Part shown: piece by piece, positions 22,416-33,611 of the stretch
How the letters are laid out: every line of letters begins with the position of its first letter
Position numbering within the stretch: the first letter of the stretch is position 1
Assembly (NCBI GenBank): GCA_964017235.1
Contig: OZ024927.1
Span: 46,381,293 to 46,445,292 of the forward strand
Length of the DNA: 64,000 nucleotides
Source: Sabellastarte sp. h YS-2021
Lineage: Eukaryota; Annelida; Polychaeta; Sabellida; Sabellidae
Direction: 5' to 3'
The notes under the pieces: generated by a model
What the model was told of the DNA's origin: nothing
Database searches by the model: none
The model's input: only the letters and a program-made list of their open reading frames with translations
Position numbers and translations under genes: made by a program

Positions 22416-23848
22416 TCACCTACTCAAAATGAGTAAATGCGAATTATCTCTAAAAGTATTGCAGATAGCCAATTTTTCTCAAATAACTCATTCACCTACT
22501 TTTGGGAGAGCTTTCACATGGTGAAGTTTCAGACCCATAGCTAATTATTTACCTACTCAAAATGAGTAAATGCTAATTATCTGTAAAAGTATTGCGGATA
22601 CCCAATTTTTATCAAATAACTCATTCATCTACTTGTGGGAGAGCTTTCACATGGTGAAGTTTCAGACCCATAGCTAATTACTCACCTACTCAAAATGAGT
22701 AAATGCGAATTATCTCTAAAAGTATTGCAGATAGCCAATTTTTCTCAAATAAATCATTCACCTACTTTTGGGAGAGCTTTCACTTGGTGAAGTTTCAGAC
22801 CCATAGCTAATTACTCACCTACTCAAAATGAGTAAATGCGAATTATCTCTAAAAGTATTGCAGACAGCCAATTTTTCTCAAATAACTCATTCACCTACTT
22901 TTGGGAGAGCTTTCACTTGGTGAAGTTTCAGACCCATAGCTAATTACTCACCTACTCAAAATGAGTAAATGCGAATTATCTCTAAAAGTATTGCAGATAG
23001 CCAATTTTTGTCAAATTAATCATTCGCCTACTTTTGGGAGAGCTTTCACTTGGTGAAGTTTCAGACCCATAGCTAATTACTCACCTACTCAAAATGAGTA
23101 AATGCGAATTATCTCTAAAAGTATTGCAGATAGCCAATTTTTCTCAAATAACTCATTCCCCTACTTTTGGGAGAGCTTTCACTCTGTGAAGTTTCAGACC
23201 CATAGCTAATTACTCACCTACTCAAAATGAGTAAATGCGAATTATCTCTAAAAGTATTGCAGATAGCCAATTTTTCTCAAATAACTCATTCACCTACTTT
23301 TGGGAGAGCTTTCACTTGGTGAAGTTTCAGACCCATAGCTAATTACTCACCTACTCAAAATGAGTAAATGCGAATTATCTCTAAAAGTATTGCAGATAGC
23401 CAATTTTTCTCAAATAACTCATTCACCTACTTTTGGCAGAGCTTTCACTTGGTGAAGTTTCAGACCCATAGCTAATTATTCACCTACTCAAAATGAGTAA
23501 ATGTGAATTATCTCTAAAAGTATTGCAGATAGCCAATTTTTCTCAAATAACTCATTCACCTACTTTTGGGAGAGCTTTCACTTGGTGAAGTTTCAGACCC
23601 ATAGATAATTATTCACCTACTCAAAATGAGTAAATGTGAATTATCTCTTAATAGTATTGCAGATAGCCAATTTTTTTCAAATAACTCATTCACCTACTTT
23701 TGGGAGAGCTTTCACTTGGTGAAGTTTCAGACCCATAGATAATTATTCACCTACTCAAAATGAGTAAATGTGAATTATCTCTTAATAGTATTGCAGATAG
23801 CCAATTTTTCTCAAATAACTCATTCACCTACTTTTGGAAGAGCTTTTA
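22416..23848. repeat. 133-bp satellite, eleven monomers
   Basis: The landmark GAGTAAATG recurs at 22,431, 22,564, 22,697, 22,830, 22,963, 23,096, 23,229, 23,362, 23,495, 23,628 and 23,762, i.e. every 133 bp (the last step is 134). Units contain 'attatctctaaaagtattgc', 'gggagagctttcac' and 'gtttcagacccatag'. They are nearly identical, so the array is younger or better homogenised than the 169-bp array around it. Confidence 0.93.
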
Positions 23849-24210
23849 CACACAAAAATGAAAAATTGTGAATATCTCGGAAAAGCTATTTCTTCTGCTT
23901 TAATGCTCGGCGGGAGATACACACCGCGGCAGTGGTCTTGACAAAAATTTTTGTCTCCCCAAAAATGGTGGCCATTTTGAATTTTCAAAGTTTTTGCAAA
24001 ACACAAAAATGCTTATATCTCGAAAACCGTGCTATATGGAGTGAACTCAACAAAATTTTGGACCTGCTGGGTATCTCTGCAGAGTAGCCATGCCAATTTT
24101 CAAAATATTTTTGTCTCGCCAAATATAGCGGACATTTTTAATTTTTTTATTTTTTGCAAAACACAAAAATGCTTATATCTTGAAAACCGTGCTAGATAGA
24201 GCAGACTTAA
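23849..24210. repeat. Degraded 169-bp satellite monomers after the 133-bp array
   Basis: AATGCTTATATCT recurs at about 24,008 and 24,168 (160-bp step), with 'atggtggccattttgaa' and 'gggtatctctgcagag'. A more diverged unit starts at 23,849. These are the far side of the 169-bp array, so the 133-bp array sits inside it. Confidence 0.75.
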
Positions 24211-24322
24211 TACTTTAGCACTCACCTTTATAGCCTTTTCGGGACGCTTTGTTTTTGCTATGCAAAAACATTATCTTTTTTTTTTTGCGAGCGATCCTCT
24301 AGTTATATTTGAAGGATCGCTC

Positions 24323-25041
24323 CAGATTGTATATGATAAGATTTTAAAGCTGTGGTATAGCATAGTGTGTCAGTATTATGATAGAAAAGAAACCTGACAG
24401 ATTGGGGAAATACAAACTGAGCAAACAAAGTAAACAGAATAGAAGATTTAGAAGATACATAAAAAAATAATATTTCTTTGTGAGATACAGTTTGATGAAA
24501 ATGTTTAAGGTTAAATTACCATAGGCAAACTTTTTGCAATATCTAGGATAAGGTAAGGGTATTTTACGGAATAAAAATGTATATTACTTTAAGGTATGGA
24601 TCATTTATATTGTTGTATATGTACATACTTTTATAGCAAAATACTGTTACCATTTCCTAATAATTATAGTAGCTATTTCATCCAACTCCATGGCCAACAA
24701 AGATATGTGAATTTTAGGCTATAGAAGAAGCTTAACCAGGCCATTGGGTTACAGTAGTCCGCCCTGCCATTTAGGTCACATGACCACATTGTTTACTTCA
24801 TTATTTTTGTTGACCATCAACAGTTAGGAACTGGATGAAGTTTTCAGGGTTTTATTTTACTTTTATTTGTGTCCTTGCAGTAACTGGTTACTTTTAAGTA
24901 CCATACAGTTTATATTTAACAATTATCTTACAGAAAAAGCATGGGTCAAATAGTGAGTTTATAATTTTTGACAAGTGCAACCAGACCAACATCTCTCTGT
25001 TGTTTTGAATGAAATACTTAACCCAGTACATATATACATAC
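24323..25041. other. Presumed intron; nothing recognised
   Basis: AT-rich sequence with no recognised repeat copy or splice-bounded frame. Confidence 0.4.
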
Positions 25042-25245
25042 ACTTTTCATTCTGTTGAGAATGAGGTCCATGGCATCTTCAGTACGACCTTGGTTCACAT
25101 CATATCCAAACAGTCCAGTGACATCTCTCTTATGCTCTTTAGCAATAGCGATGGCTTTCAGGAACTCATGTCTGGTTTGACCCACCATGGAGCAACTTGT
25201 CTCATATCCAGACAGATTTTCCAGGAAGTGAGAGTTGTCCCATTT
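25042..25245 (-). CDS. Host gene H1, 204-bp exon
   Basis: On the minus strand the acceptor tacatttaattccag opens 68 codons closed by AGT|GTATGT, a good donor. The other two frames contain stops. The peptide includes KWDNSHFLENLSGYETSCSM, GQTRHEFLKAIAIAKEHKRD and VNQGRTEDAMDLILNRMKS, with composition and codon use of a normal folded protein. Entry and exit are phase 0, matching the exons at 35,829 and 19,930. It is the longest exon of the set and the best query for identification. I do not recognise the family and assign no function. Confidence 0.65.
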
Positions 25246-25952
25246 CTGGAATTAAATGTAATACTTTTGTTAGAATAATAAATTGCCCAAACTGAAGTTT
25301 AACTCTATATTATTGGTTCTTGGCTTTATCTGAAATTTAAAAACATGTTTTATCACATGTTTTTATTTTATTTGGCTTTGTTAAAACAGGCCTTATACCC
25401 AGTTGATACCTTTTCCTGATACGGTCTCAAGCTACAACCCAATGGGTTCATCTGCCTTTGCTTGTTGCTTGGCCTGGCTAGGGCATATTTGGTGCGATTT
25501 CAAATTGGTGGGATGTGCATATGGGTAGGATGTGTTCTGGGTGATTTAACAGAACTCTGAAAGTGATTTACATTTGGGATCACCTTTTAAAAATGTTTGA
25601 AAAATCTGTAATATACACTGTGGAGGGGTGAGGGGGGAGGGGGATGACCTGGGATTCACTGGCTTAACTACATCTGTTGATTATTATATTCATTTCCAGA
25701 ATTATGGAAACAATATGCATAGTAATTTTAAATATTTCAAATAAATACCAGTGTGTCCTAACTTTGGACTAATTCTTTTATTACTTATAGATGCTAAAGC
25801 TAACATAATGTGGGCCATTTTTTCTAAAATTCTATTTTAACATTAATGGCAAGATCTTGATACTGATCACGCTTCAGTGAAGGAAAACGCATTAGTTTTC
25901 TATAAAGATTAAGATCGGGCTTACAAATGAGTGGAAAGTTTGAAATAATGGC
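25246..25952. other. Presumed intron; nothing recognised
   Basis: No repeat family from elsewhere in the window and no exon-like frame is evident. A G-rich stretch (25,622-25,645) is the only compositional feature. Confidence 0.4.
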
Positions 25953-26307
25953 CAAAATTGAAAATTTTAATTACTTAAATGTAGCTTTTATAAGCTACAA
26001 GCTTACCATGTGGGACCCTATGCTGTTCTCGGATGGCCGCAAGGCATCAAGCCAACGTCTTAGAAAAACAGACATTTATAGTTGGCCGTAGCCTCCAGTT
26101 GTCGTCACGTGATAACATTTGACCTCTCGTCCTACTTTCTCGTTGAAATTTTTAAACCTTACCCCTCAGCTGTAATACAGCAGGGAGGCAGGGTGGGACT
26201 CTTCAGAGTCCCACATGGTAAGCTTGTAGCTTATAAAAGCTACATTTAAGTAATTAAAATTTTCAATTTTATTGCGCTACAATAGCTTACCATGTGGGAC
26301 TCAATGC
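25953..26307 (-). repeat. DIRS-B right terminal repeat and intact internal complementary region
   Basis: The outer end (25,953-26,018: TTAATTACTTAAATGTAGC, then AGCTTACCATGTGGGAC) is complemented at 26,207-26,270. It runs directly into TTCAATTTTATTGCGC and the complement of a left end (to 26,307). This shows the uninterrupted circle junction, ...TTCAATTTTATTGCG..., from which the outer ends of DIRS-A (TTCAATTTT and TTTTATTGCG) can be read, with a shared TTTT at the join. Confidence 0.85.
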
Positions 26308-26735
26308 TGAATCCAACCGCCCGGTGGCGGGATTACAGCTGAGACTGGAAGATATGTCAATTTTTCTTAGATTTTGAAGTAATATATTAGAATGAATGTT
26401 AGAAATACCAGTCTGAGTCCCGTTTACAGTGCCCCAATCCCGAAGACCGGGCCTGTAAAGAACAAGAAACCTGAATAGAATGGATGACAGTGCTAAAACT
26501 GTCAAGATGTTTTCACTGTAGGAGAGAAGTGCAGCCGTGCTTACTTTAGAGGTGTAAGGGTCCTTAGGGCCCAATCACGAGTGAAAAACCAGCCCAATGG
26601 TTGGAATTCTCATAAATTTTTTGCCACCGAATATTAGATTAATGACAACTTGATAAGTCCTTAATACATATTTTCCCGATAAACTAAAAATAAAAAATGA
26701 CCTTACCCGTAACATCTTGAGAGGTGAACCTATTC

Positions 26736-27760
26736 CTAGACCCTGGGATTAGACTCCCGAAGACTTGGTTGTAGCGGATGTGCCCCCCCCCCCCTCTTCT
26801 TTTCTTTCCGAGGATACCTGGTCTGAGGGGAAGGATCTAGGACTTGTTGTGCCACCACTGGTCCCAGATGCATATTGTTGTCGTTGTCTGACCAAGTAAG
26901 GTCTTTTAGGTAAAAATTTGTAAATGTGTTGTGAGCTTTCCAGTGACAGGCTTGCATGATTTGGTCCACCAATACCCCACTGTAAAAGGCCTTGGAGGCC
27001 ACGAAAGCCTGAATGTCATGCGCTTTAACTTGGACCAAGTCCAAGGCTTGTTGGTCTGATTGTTTATAACAAAGTAGAATGGTTTGTTTCAACGAAGAAG
27101 AGAGAATAGCGGGTCTGATGTCTGAGGTATGTCCTTTCCTGAAGGAGATGAAAAGGAGGGATCGAGAAGCTCTCAGGTCTTTGGTTCGATCCAAATAGTA
27201 CCTCAGGGCCCGCACAGGACACAAGGTCCTGTCTTCTTTGAAGTGTCTATCTACAATGGTAGTCAAAGCAGGAAGAGTCACCAGAGACACACTTTGAGAA
27301 CCTTCTCTTGCTAGTTGGTTTTTGGCTATGAAGTCAGAAGAAGGGAAAAGGCAACCTTTTCCCATTGGCCTAGATTAGATACTTTGTTTGCAACCCAGGC
27401 ATGGATTTCGCTGCGGCGCTTGCCGGAGGGCAAAGCTAGCAAGAAAGCAGTTTTGAGAGTAAGATGTTTGAGGTCTGTGTCTTTCATAGGCTCAAAGGGT
27501 GCTTTTGTGAGCTCATTGAGAACAGAAAGGTTCCACTTAGGAAGATTCCTGGAACTTTTGGGACGATCCCTGTAGAAACTGGAGAGTAACCTGTGAAAGT
27601 CTGAACTTTGTGCAATATGGTGCCCCTCTAGGCCCAAAGTGCCAACAATGGCCTTCCTGTAACCATCGATGGTCGAGGGGCGCCTGTTTAGATCTTGGTA
27701 CAGGTACATGAAAAAATCCGAGATATGTTTCACAGATGGAGTGGAGAAATCCACCGAATT
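26736..27760 (-). pseudogene. DIRS-B tyrosine recombinase, frameshifted
   Basis: The N-terminal part (27,754 to 27,326) reads DFSTPSVKHISDFFMYLYQD, STIDGYRKAIVGTL and LPKWNLSVLNELTKAPFEP, then SGKRRSEIHAW (catalytic Arg region). After a frame change near 27,330 the C-terminal part (27,365 to 26,736) reads DRTLCPVRALRYYLDRTKDL, AHDIQAFVASKAF, ACHWKAHNTFTNFYLKDL and a stop at 26,736. In the H-x-x-R motif the Arg is replaced by Gln (HDIQ), while DIRS-C has HDVR. The Tyr of NFYLKDL is kept. The gene would catalyse integration of the circular DNA; the frameshift and missing Arg make activity unlikely. Confidence 0.85.
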
Positions 27761-28019
27761 TTCTCTGCACCTTTTCTCAAATAGGGCCCACTTTGACTTG
27801 TAGATGGTCCTTGTTGATGACCTCTGAGGGGCACAATTCTCTCTGCCACCTCCACAGAGAAGCCTTGTTCTTGGAGCTGTCCACTCCTAGACACCAGGCG
27901 TGGAGGTTGAGATGTTGTGGATTGCTGTGAAACACATAATTGTGGGACTGTTTGAAGAGAGTTGTTGACACCGGAAGTTGCAGAGGGATCTCTGTTGAGA
28001 GCTGCACTAGGTCCCAAAA

Positions 28020-29815
28020 CTAGGGCATCCCTGGCCAGCCTGGGGCTATTACAATGATCAGACAAATGGATTGCCTGATTTTTTGGATCACCCTGTGAAG
28101 GAGAGCCGTGGGAGGGTAAGCATAAGCATAAGCAGTGAGACCCAACCAGTTTATGTTCAGAGCATTTATGTTCCAAGCATTTTGGTCTGGACTGGAGATA
28201 CGTACAGTGGAACTTTGTGGTTCAGACGAGTGGCAAATAGATCTAAATGAGGAGTGAACCACTTTTGACAGATCTGTTTGAACACCTGCGGATGCAGTGA
28301 CCATTCTGTTGACTGTACTTGGTTCGACCTGGATAGAAGGTCGGCCATCACAATCAGACACCCTGGAATGTGTCTGGCTTTTAATGTTATGTGATAGTGA
28401 TGGCACCATGTCATGATCTTCCACAGGAGAGCGCACATCTCTGCTGAGTGAGTTCCTCCTTGTTTGTTTATGTAGGCTACCACTGTTGAGTTGTCCGTTG
28501 CAACTAGCACTGTTCTGGCACTGGTCCTTGAAGCTTCAAAGGGCCAGGGAGACCGCCTTCAATTCTGGAACGTTTATGTGTAGCCTTTTTTCCCGGTCTG
28601 ACCACAGACCCTTTGTAGAACTTTGATCTAAGTGAGTGCCCCAACCTTCGTTTGAGGCGTCTGTAAAGAGTTGGATACTGTGGTTCTTGGGATGAAGGTC
28701 TGCACCTCTCATAACGTTTGAGGGATTTTGCCACCAGTCTAAGTGTGCTGCAATGGCTTCTGTCCAAGGAAGGAGGCTGTCCAGCTACTGAGGATATCTC
28801 CAGTGCTCTTTGAGGTGAAACTGAAAGGGCCTCATGTGAAGGCGTCCCTCCGGGACCATTTTCTCTGTTGAGGCAAGCAACCCAATTAGCGACATCAAAC
28901 ATCTTGCAGTCAAGACATGTCTTGACTTGAGTCTTAGGATCAAATCCTGAAGTTTGAGCCATCTCTCTTGAGTGGGTTTTACAAGGGCTGAATCTAGATG
29001 GTATTCATAGCCCACGAACGAAAACACCTGAGTAGGTTTCAGTTCTGATTTTTCCTGATTTATTATCCAACCCAAGGACTGGGTTGGGTCTACCAATGCC
29101 TGACTGTTCACTTGGGCTTCCTCCTGAGACTGGGACCTGATCAGTCAGTCGTCTAGGTATTGGTGAAGTCTGAGTCCTCTGGAGAGGGCATTAGCTTCAC
29201 TTCTTTACAATCATTGTAAAGACCTGGGGGGGCTGTGGCTAGTCCGAATGGGAGGGAGGTGAACTGGAACACCTGGGACCTGTAGCAAAACCTTAGGTAT
29301 TTCCTTGAGTTGGGATGGATGGGGATGTGAAGGTAAGCGTCTGATAGGTCTATCGACGATACCCATTCCCCTGGAATCAGGGAGGTCCTGATGGACTCTG
29401 GAGTTTCCATTTTGAACTTTTCTAAGTGTAGAAAGTGTTGAGCCTGCTTAGGTCTATGACTGGCCTCCACCTTTGGTGAGGCTTGGGTACTAGGAACAGG
29501 CGACTGTAAAACCTGAGAGATTTTACATTTTCCACCCTTTCGATTGCGTTCTTTGACAGAAGAGACTGGATACAAGTGGCCAGAGCTTGGTCTTTTTGAC
29601 GGGCCTTGTACTCTGACAGAATCAGAGGGAATCTGACCAAATTTGGTTTTGAAAGGAATGGCAGTATGTAGCCATTGGTGATAATGTTTAACACGTTGGA
29701 TTTACATTTGTTTGTTTGCCAGTCTCTTCTGAAAGAACGGAGGCGACCTCCTACTGGTGGACTGAGGGAGGGAAGAGGGGTTTCCACGCCCTCGCCCCCT
29801 ATTGTCGTTTTCAAC
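28020..29815 (-). pseudogene. DIRS-B reverse transcriptase / RNase H, broken
   Basis: The RT begins by overlapping the end of gag (29,814; NIITNGYILPFLSKPNLVRF). It has YSRLFLVPKPHQRWRPVIDL, GEWVSSIDLSDAYLHIPIHP and FTSLPFGLATAP, then QYLDD followed by a stop where Trp is expected (TGA for TGG, about 29,137). LGWIINQEKSELKPTQVFSF and the thumb region follow to 28,790. RNase H lies at about 28,690-28,340 with LFTDASNEGWG, a PELKAVSLAL site, MLVATDNSTVVAYINKQGG and MADLLSRSNQVQ. Several frame changes divide the ORF. Motif order (RT, RNase H, recombinase downstream) is that of DIRS elements. Confidence 0.86.
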
Positions 29816-30640
29816 CCCTGGAGCCTCCGAAGTTCGGTTTCCCCCTACCTGAGGAAAACTATTGGTTACTGCTTTGTGAGGAGTTGCCCCCATAGGGGCG
29901 TCTCCTGTAGGAGCCTCTTTTCTTGTTGTGGGGACCACAAAAGGGCTTATAGGGTCCAAAACCCTGAGAGTCTTTAGAGGTGCCTTTTTGAGGAGGAAGT
30001 CTTCACCTTCCTTCACAAGTTGAGACTTGAACAAGGAGGAGTCCCAAAAGGACGAGTTCCTGAGTTCTTGGCGTCTCGTTTCCCCTAAATGTGGTTGCAA
30101 AAGGGTCATTTCGGCTTCGCGCCTAGGCAAGCCAGTGTTACCCATAGAATATAGTTCCCTCTGTAGTATATGGGCCAAGGATTTGCTGAGGCAAGTGAGA
30201 GCCCTGTGTTGAATAAGAACAGTCGTATTCCAGAAATCTAGGTATTCACAGGCATGTTCATATCCACGTTTTGCTGCTTTCTCAGGAATGGCACCTTTTT
30301 GGATCTGAGTCTTAACCCTCTTGAAGGTTGACTTTATGCTATGTTGACACTTTTCAAGAGAAGCATTGCAAGAAGATGAAGTCTTGGCAAAGGCAGCAGT
30401 AAAGTTGAGCGTGGAAATATTTTGCCTAGCTTGATATTCCAATTCCTTAAGAATTGGTAGGGGAACCTTGCCCATAGGAGCCCCAGGGGGTTTAGGAGTA
30501 ATACAGATTTTTGCAAAATCTGTATTCAACTCCTGTATCTTCTCCTCATAACAGGGCTGTCCCACCTTGTACCACTTTGTAGTGGAAGGAGGAGGTTTGA
30601 TGTATTTACCCTCAGGTAAATTAGCGGCCTGAAAATCACT
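29702..30640 (-). pseudogene. DIRS-B gag-like protein, C-terminal part only
   Basis: An open frame of 287 codons from 30,565 down to 29,702 begins MGQPCYEEKIQELNTDFAKI and aligns with DIRS-A 7,460-8,100. Homology extends upstream to about 30,638 without a break, so the Met at 30,565 is internal. Shared blocks are PKPPGAPMGKVPLPILKELE, KCQHSIKSTFKRVKTQIQKG and REAEMTLLQPHLGETRRQEL. The C-terminus is basic and Gly/Arg-rich (NDNRGRGRGN), which may bind RNA. The Cys/His-rich N-terminal domain present in DIRS-A is missing because the element is truncated. Confidence 0.85.
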
Positions 30641-30644
30641 CCAC

Positions 30645-31746
30645 CAGACCAGTCAGCCGGCATACTACCAGTTACAGCCATTCTTTTGCCAGATTCAGTG
30701 AGAAGTCTTCTATGTAGTCTGCTGGACCGGTTGGTCAGAGTATCTCCAGTCAGACCCGTACCAGCAATAAGATCCTGCCCATTGCTTCATTTACCAGGGC
30801 TGTTGCCTTACACGACTCTGACTGGGATCGACAGACTTGCCCCACCTCCCCTGCTCACCCCATGGAGGAAGGTGAGGTTTCTGATCAGGACACTGCTATG
30901 CCATAATAGGAACTGGATCAACTGTCTGGTGAATAAAACTACCGGGAGCTATCAGAGGTGACCGGTCATTTATGGGGTGGCGCCAGATCCCTGAATTTGA
31001 AAGTTCAGTTTCATTTCAACATGACAATCCATTTTCCAGTCCCAGGACCCAGCCAACCAACAAAATATCGGTCAAGCAGCCCTCAGATGAATGGCTGTGT
31101 CGGAAGATGGAGAAACTCAACATCACCCTGGCAGAAGGCTACTCTACCCGTAGTTCTGATACTAGTGGACTGATAAGGGAACAGTTTGTCAGGTTTTCCA
31201 AAACACAGAAATGGTATGTGTGTGCAGAAAAGAAAGACTTTTCCCCAGTTGAAAGTGTACCATTGGACTAATGAAGAAGCAAAACTGAACTATTCCTTCC
31301 CCAGAATTGCTAGGCAGTCACTGTCCTCATCACTGGCTTCCTCACCTATAGCCCAGGAAACACAGAGAAGATGTAAGAGGTCGGCCAGGGACCAGTCCTT
31401 CATGTGCAACCGGGCAGCCAGCTTTAGTCGCTGCTTGACAAAGGTCCATGACAGTATGGCCACCCAACTGAAAATCATCCAAAGTGACAAACCAAAGGGG
31501 ACATCTGCCAGAAAGACACAGAAAGCCACTGAAGAATTAGCTTACTTATTGACTTTTAATCAGAGCATTACCCAAGCTATGGCCAGAACTATGCAGGGCC
31601 TCTCAGACTGTATATTTATCAATTTACCCTTAACTTCACCCTTGTGCAACGTGATAGATACACTGGCTGGTCTCAACTCCTGCCTTAATATGAGCTCTGT
31701 TTCCAGTTGTCATTGCCAAGGCAGAAGAGGAAATAGCTCACCATGA
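30645..31746 (+). pseudogene. DIRS-C gag-like remnant
   Basis: Frames at 30,972-31,271 (ISVKQPSDEWLCRKMEKLNI, SDTSGLIREQFVRFSKTQKW) and 31,270-31,746 (FPRIARQSLSSSLASSPIAQ, CNRAASFSRCLTKVHDSMAT, TEELAYLLTFNQSITQAMAR) form the conserved middle and end of gag of the metazoan DIRS group. The start and the frame between pieces are lost. It would form the structural particle protein of the element. Confidence 0.72.
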
Positions 31747-31959
31747 TGAGAAACGTTCCCCTGGTAGTTCTCATAAGAAGTCTGGCCACTACCACCCTTA
31801 CAGTAAGACTACCAAGTAGGCCTTGGACACCAACCAGAAATCTGGTCCACCAGCATGGAAGCAAGGGTCAAAGTTCTTAAAATGACAATTACTGTGTAAC
31901 CCAGAGGGTTTTGTAGAAAAGGCCGGCAAGAGGAGACAGTTGTGAACAATTATCAGACT

Positions 31960-33400
31960 TTAAATGTAAATTGTTTTGCTGTGAATCATGTACCTTTTGT
32001 TGCTGGGAAGCTGCAACAGAAAGGCTAAAGTCCCATTATTGTAAAACAAGTGAAGCAATTAATATATGTGAAGGGTGTTTCCTTTGTAGATCAATTGTGT
32101 TCTGTCCAGCCTGTCATCAATGTCAACACTGTTGCTCAAAATCTGCCTGTAGGGTCCAAACTAAACCAGTTTTAGGAAACTTGCTCTGCCCTTGGGGCCA
32201 GGTCCAAGGTCATAAGAATCCTCAAGGAAGGCTACACTCTCCACTTCTGGAACCAACCAATTTTGACCAGGTCTCCGATAATACTTGGTGGCTATGTACA
32301 CAGGAACCTGATGGATACATTGTATGCACTTGTTCAAAAGAATCTAGTTGAAAAGATCACAAATCAGAAATCTCTGGCTTTCTTCAACATACTTTTCTTG
32401 GTTCCCAATCCCAGCAACAAATGGAGGCCAATCCTAGATCTGAGTTCACTGAACAAATATCTGAAATTAGAGACTTTCAAAATGGACACACCAGAGAGTT
32501 TCAGGACTTCCTTGCAGACAGGCAAATGGGTGGCGTCCATAGATTTCAAGGACGCTTACTTCCATACACCAATAAACCCACAGTCCAGGAAATACCTGCG
32601 GATTCACATTCAGGGTCAATCCTACCAATTCAAAGCATGGTTGTCAAGGAAGTCAAAGTGATGGCTCAAAACAAGGTAAAAGAGTCCAGGAGTAGCTAGA
32701 CGATTGGTTGGTCAGAGCCACATCTCACCAAACTTGTCTCCAGCATACCCACACCTTAGTAGCTCTGTGCCAGGAATTAGGTTGGGTACATGAGACCCAT
32801 CCAGTGACACCTGAAAAATCATTGGAGGACCCAGAATCACTAGAAAAGATGATCCTTATCCCAAGATCTCTCCATCCACACTTGAAATGGTGGCTTCAAG
32901 AGTCAAATATCCTGCAAGGTCAACCACTACACCCACTCAGTCACGCTCTTCAGATCTTCACAGATCCCTCAAAAGAAGGATAGGATGCTCACTTAGGAGA
33001 TCTTGTGGCAAGAGGGACTTGGTCTCTGCCAGAAAGCAAGTTGCACATAAACTACCTGGAACTAAAGGTGGTCTTCTTGGCCCTAAAAGAGTTCCAAGAT
33101 CTCTATTCAAACAAGATTATGCTCATAGCTACAGAAAACACCACAGTGGTTGCCTACATAAACAAAGGAGGCATGAGGTTGGGATCACTGTGTGCCCTAC
33201 TGTGGAGAATCCTGACCTGCTGCTCCAGGAAACAGGTGACTCCTCAAGGCCCCACACATTCCAGGCTGGCTGAATGTGGTAGCAGACAAGATATCCAGAT
33301 GGAGCCAGATCATCAGACAGAATGGTCTCTCCTTCCAGAGGTTTTTCAGTTGATATGCACCAGGTGGCACCAACTGCAAATAGACCTTTTTCCCAACTAG
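31960..33400 (+). pseudogene. DIRS-C Cys-rich domain, reverse transcriptase and RNase H remnant
   Basis: A Cys-rich stretch at about 32,070-32,150 (CEGCFLCRSIVFCPACHQC then QHCC) precedes the RT and is matched in DIRS-D. The RT reads SLAFFNILFLVPNPSNKWRP, ILDLSSLNKYLKLETFKMDT and GKWVASIDFKDAYFHTPINP, then loses the LPFGL region by deletion. It resumes at LDDWLVRA (32,690), where the Tyr codon of YLDD is TAG. RNase H follows with QIFTDPSKEG, a stop for Trp, INYLELKVVFLALKEFQ and LIATENTTVVAYINKGG (Glu where Asp is usual in ATDN). It is non-functional. Confidence 0.8.
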
Positions 33401-33611
33401 GTTCAACAAGTTGCCCCAGTTTGTCTCACCAGTTCCAGACTCCCTAGCCTGGGCAGTAGATGCACTCAGTCTACCTTGGGAGGACCTGGACCATATGCCT
33501 TTGCACCAGTAGCCATTCTGGGCAAGGTGGGGGCAAAGCTAAGAGACTGCCTGTGCAGGAAAATCATTCTCATTGCACCGAGGTAGCCTAACTTGCCCTG
33601 GTTCTAGGATC

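Larger units (their letters stand above)
20874..24322 (+). mobile_element. Satellite-bearing pearl/Helentron-associated-like element
   Basis: The left end is a hairpin AAGCGTCCC-gcaa-GGGACGCTT (20,874-20,895). Its first arm returns inverted at 24,239-24,249 (CGGGACGCTT). Two further hairpins follow: GTTTTTGC-tat-GCAAAAAC (24,251-24,269) and GAGCGATCCT...AGGATCGCTC (24,289-24,322). Between the ends lie a CpG-rich head, seven 169-bp monomers, eleven 133-bp monomers and about two degraded 169-bp monomers. The plan (subterminal inverted repeats, 3' hairpin, tandem core, no coding region) is the same as in R1a although the sequences differ. The right boundary is uncertain; it may be at CTAG (24,299-24,302). 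Confidence 0.65.
25953..30640 (-). mobile_element. DIRS-B: 5'-truncated DIRS retrotransposon, same family as DIRS-A
   Basis: On the minus strand the order is gag C-terminal half (30,638 to 29,702), RT, RNase H, tyrosine recombinase, internal complementary region and right terminal repeat. Protein blocks match DIRS-A throughout. The left terminal repeat and the N-terminal half of gag are absent: homology to DIRS-A stops at about 30,638, where DIRS-C begins in the opposite orientation. The right end matches DIRS-A (AAAATTG at 25,953), but the internal part of its terminal repeat differs, so B is a separate subfamily. It is less damaged than A and keeps the recombinase N-terminal region. Confidence 0.92.

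Noticed and set aside
22416..23848. 133-bp regular repeats considered as a CRISPR array
   Set aside because: The whole 133 bp is conserved with no unique spacers, the unit is far too long, and the genome is eukaryotic; it is a satellite.
32364..32549. Minus-strand frame over DIRS-C RT
   Set aside because: Antisense shadow of the RT; the sense strand carries the family motifs.
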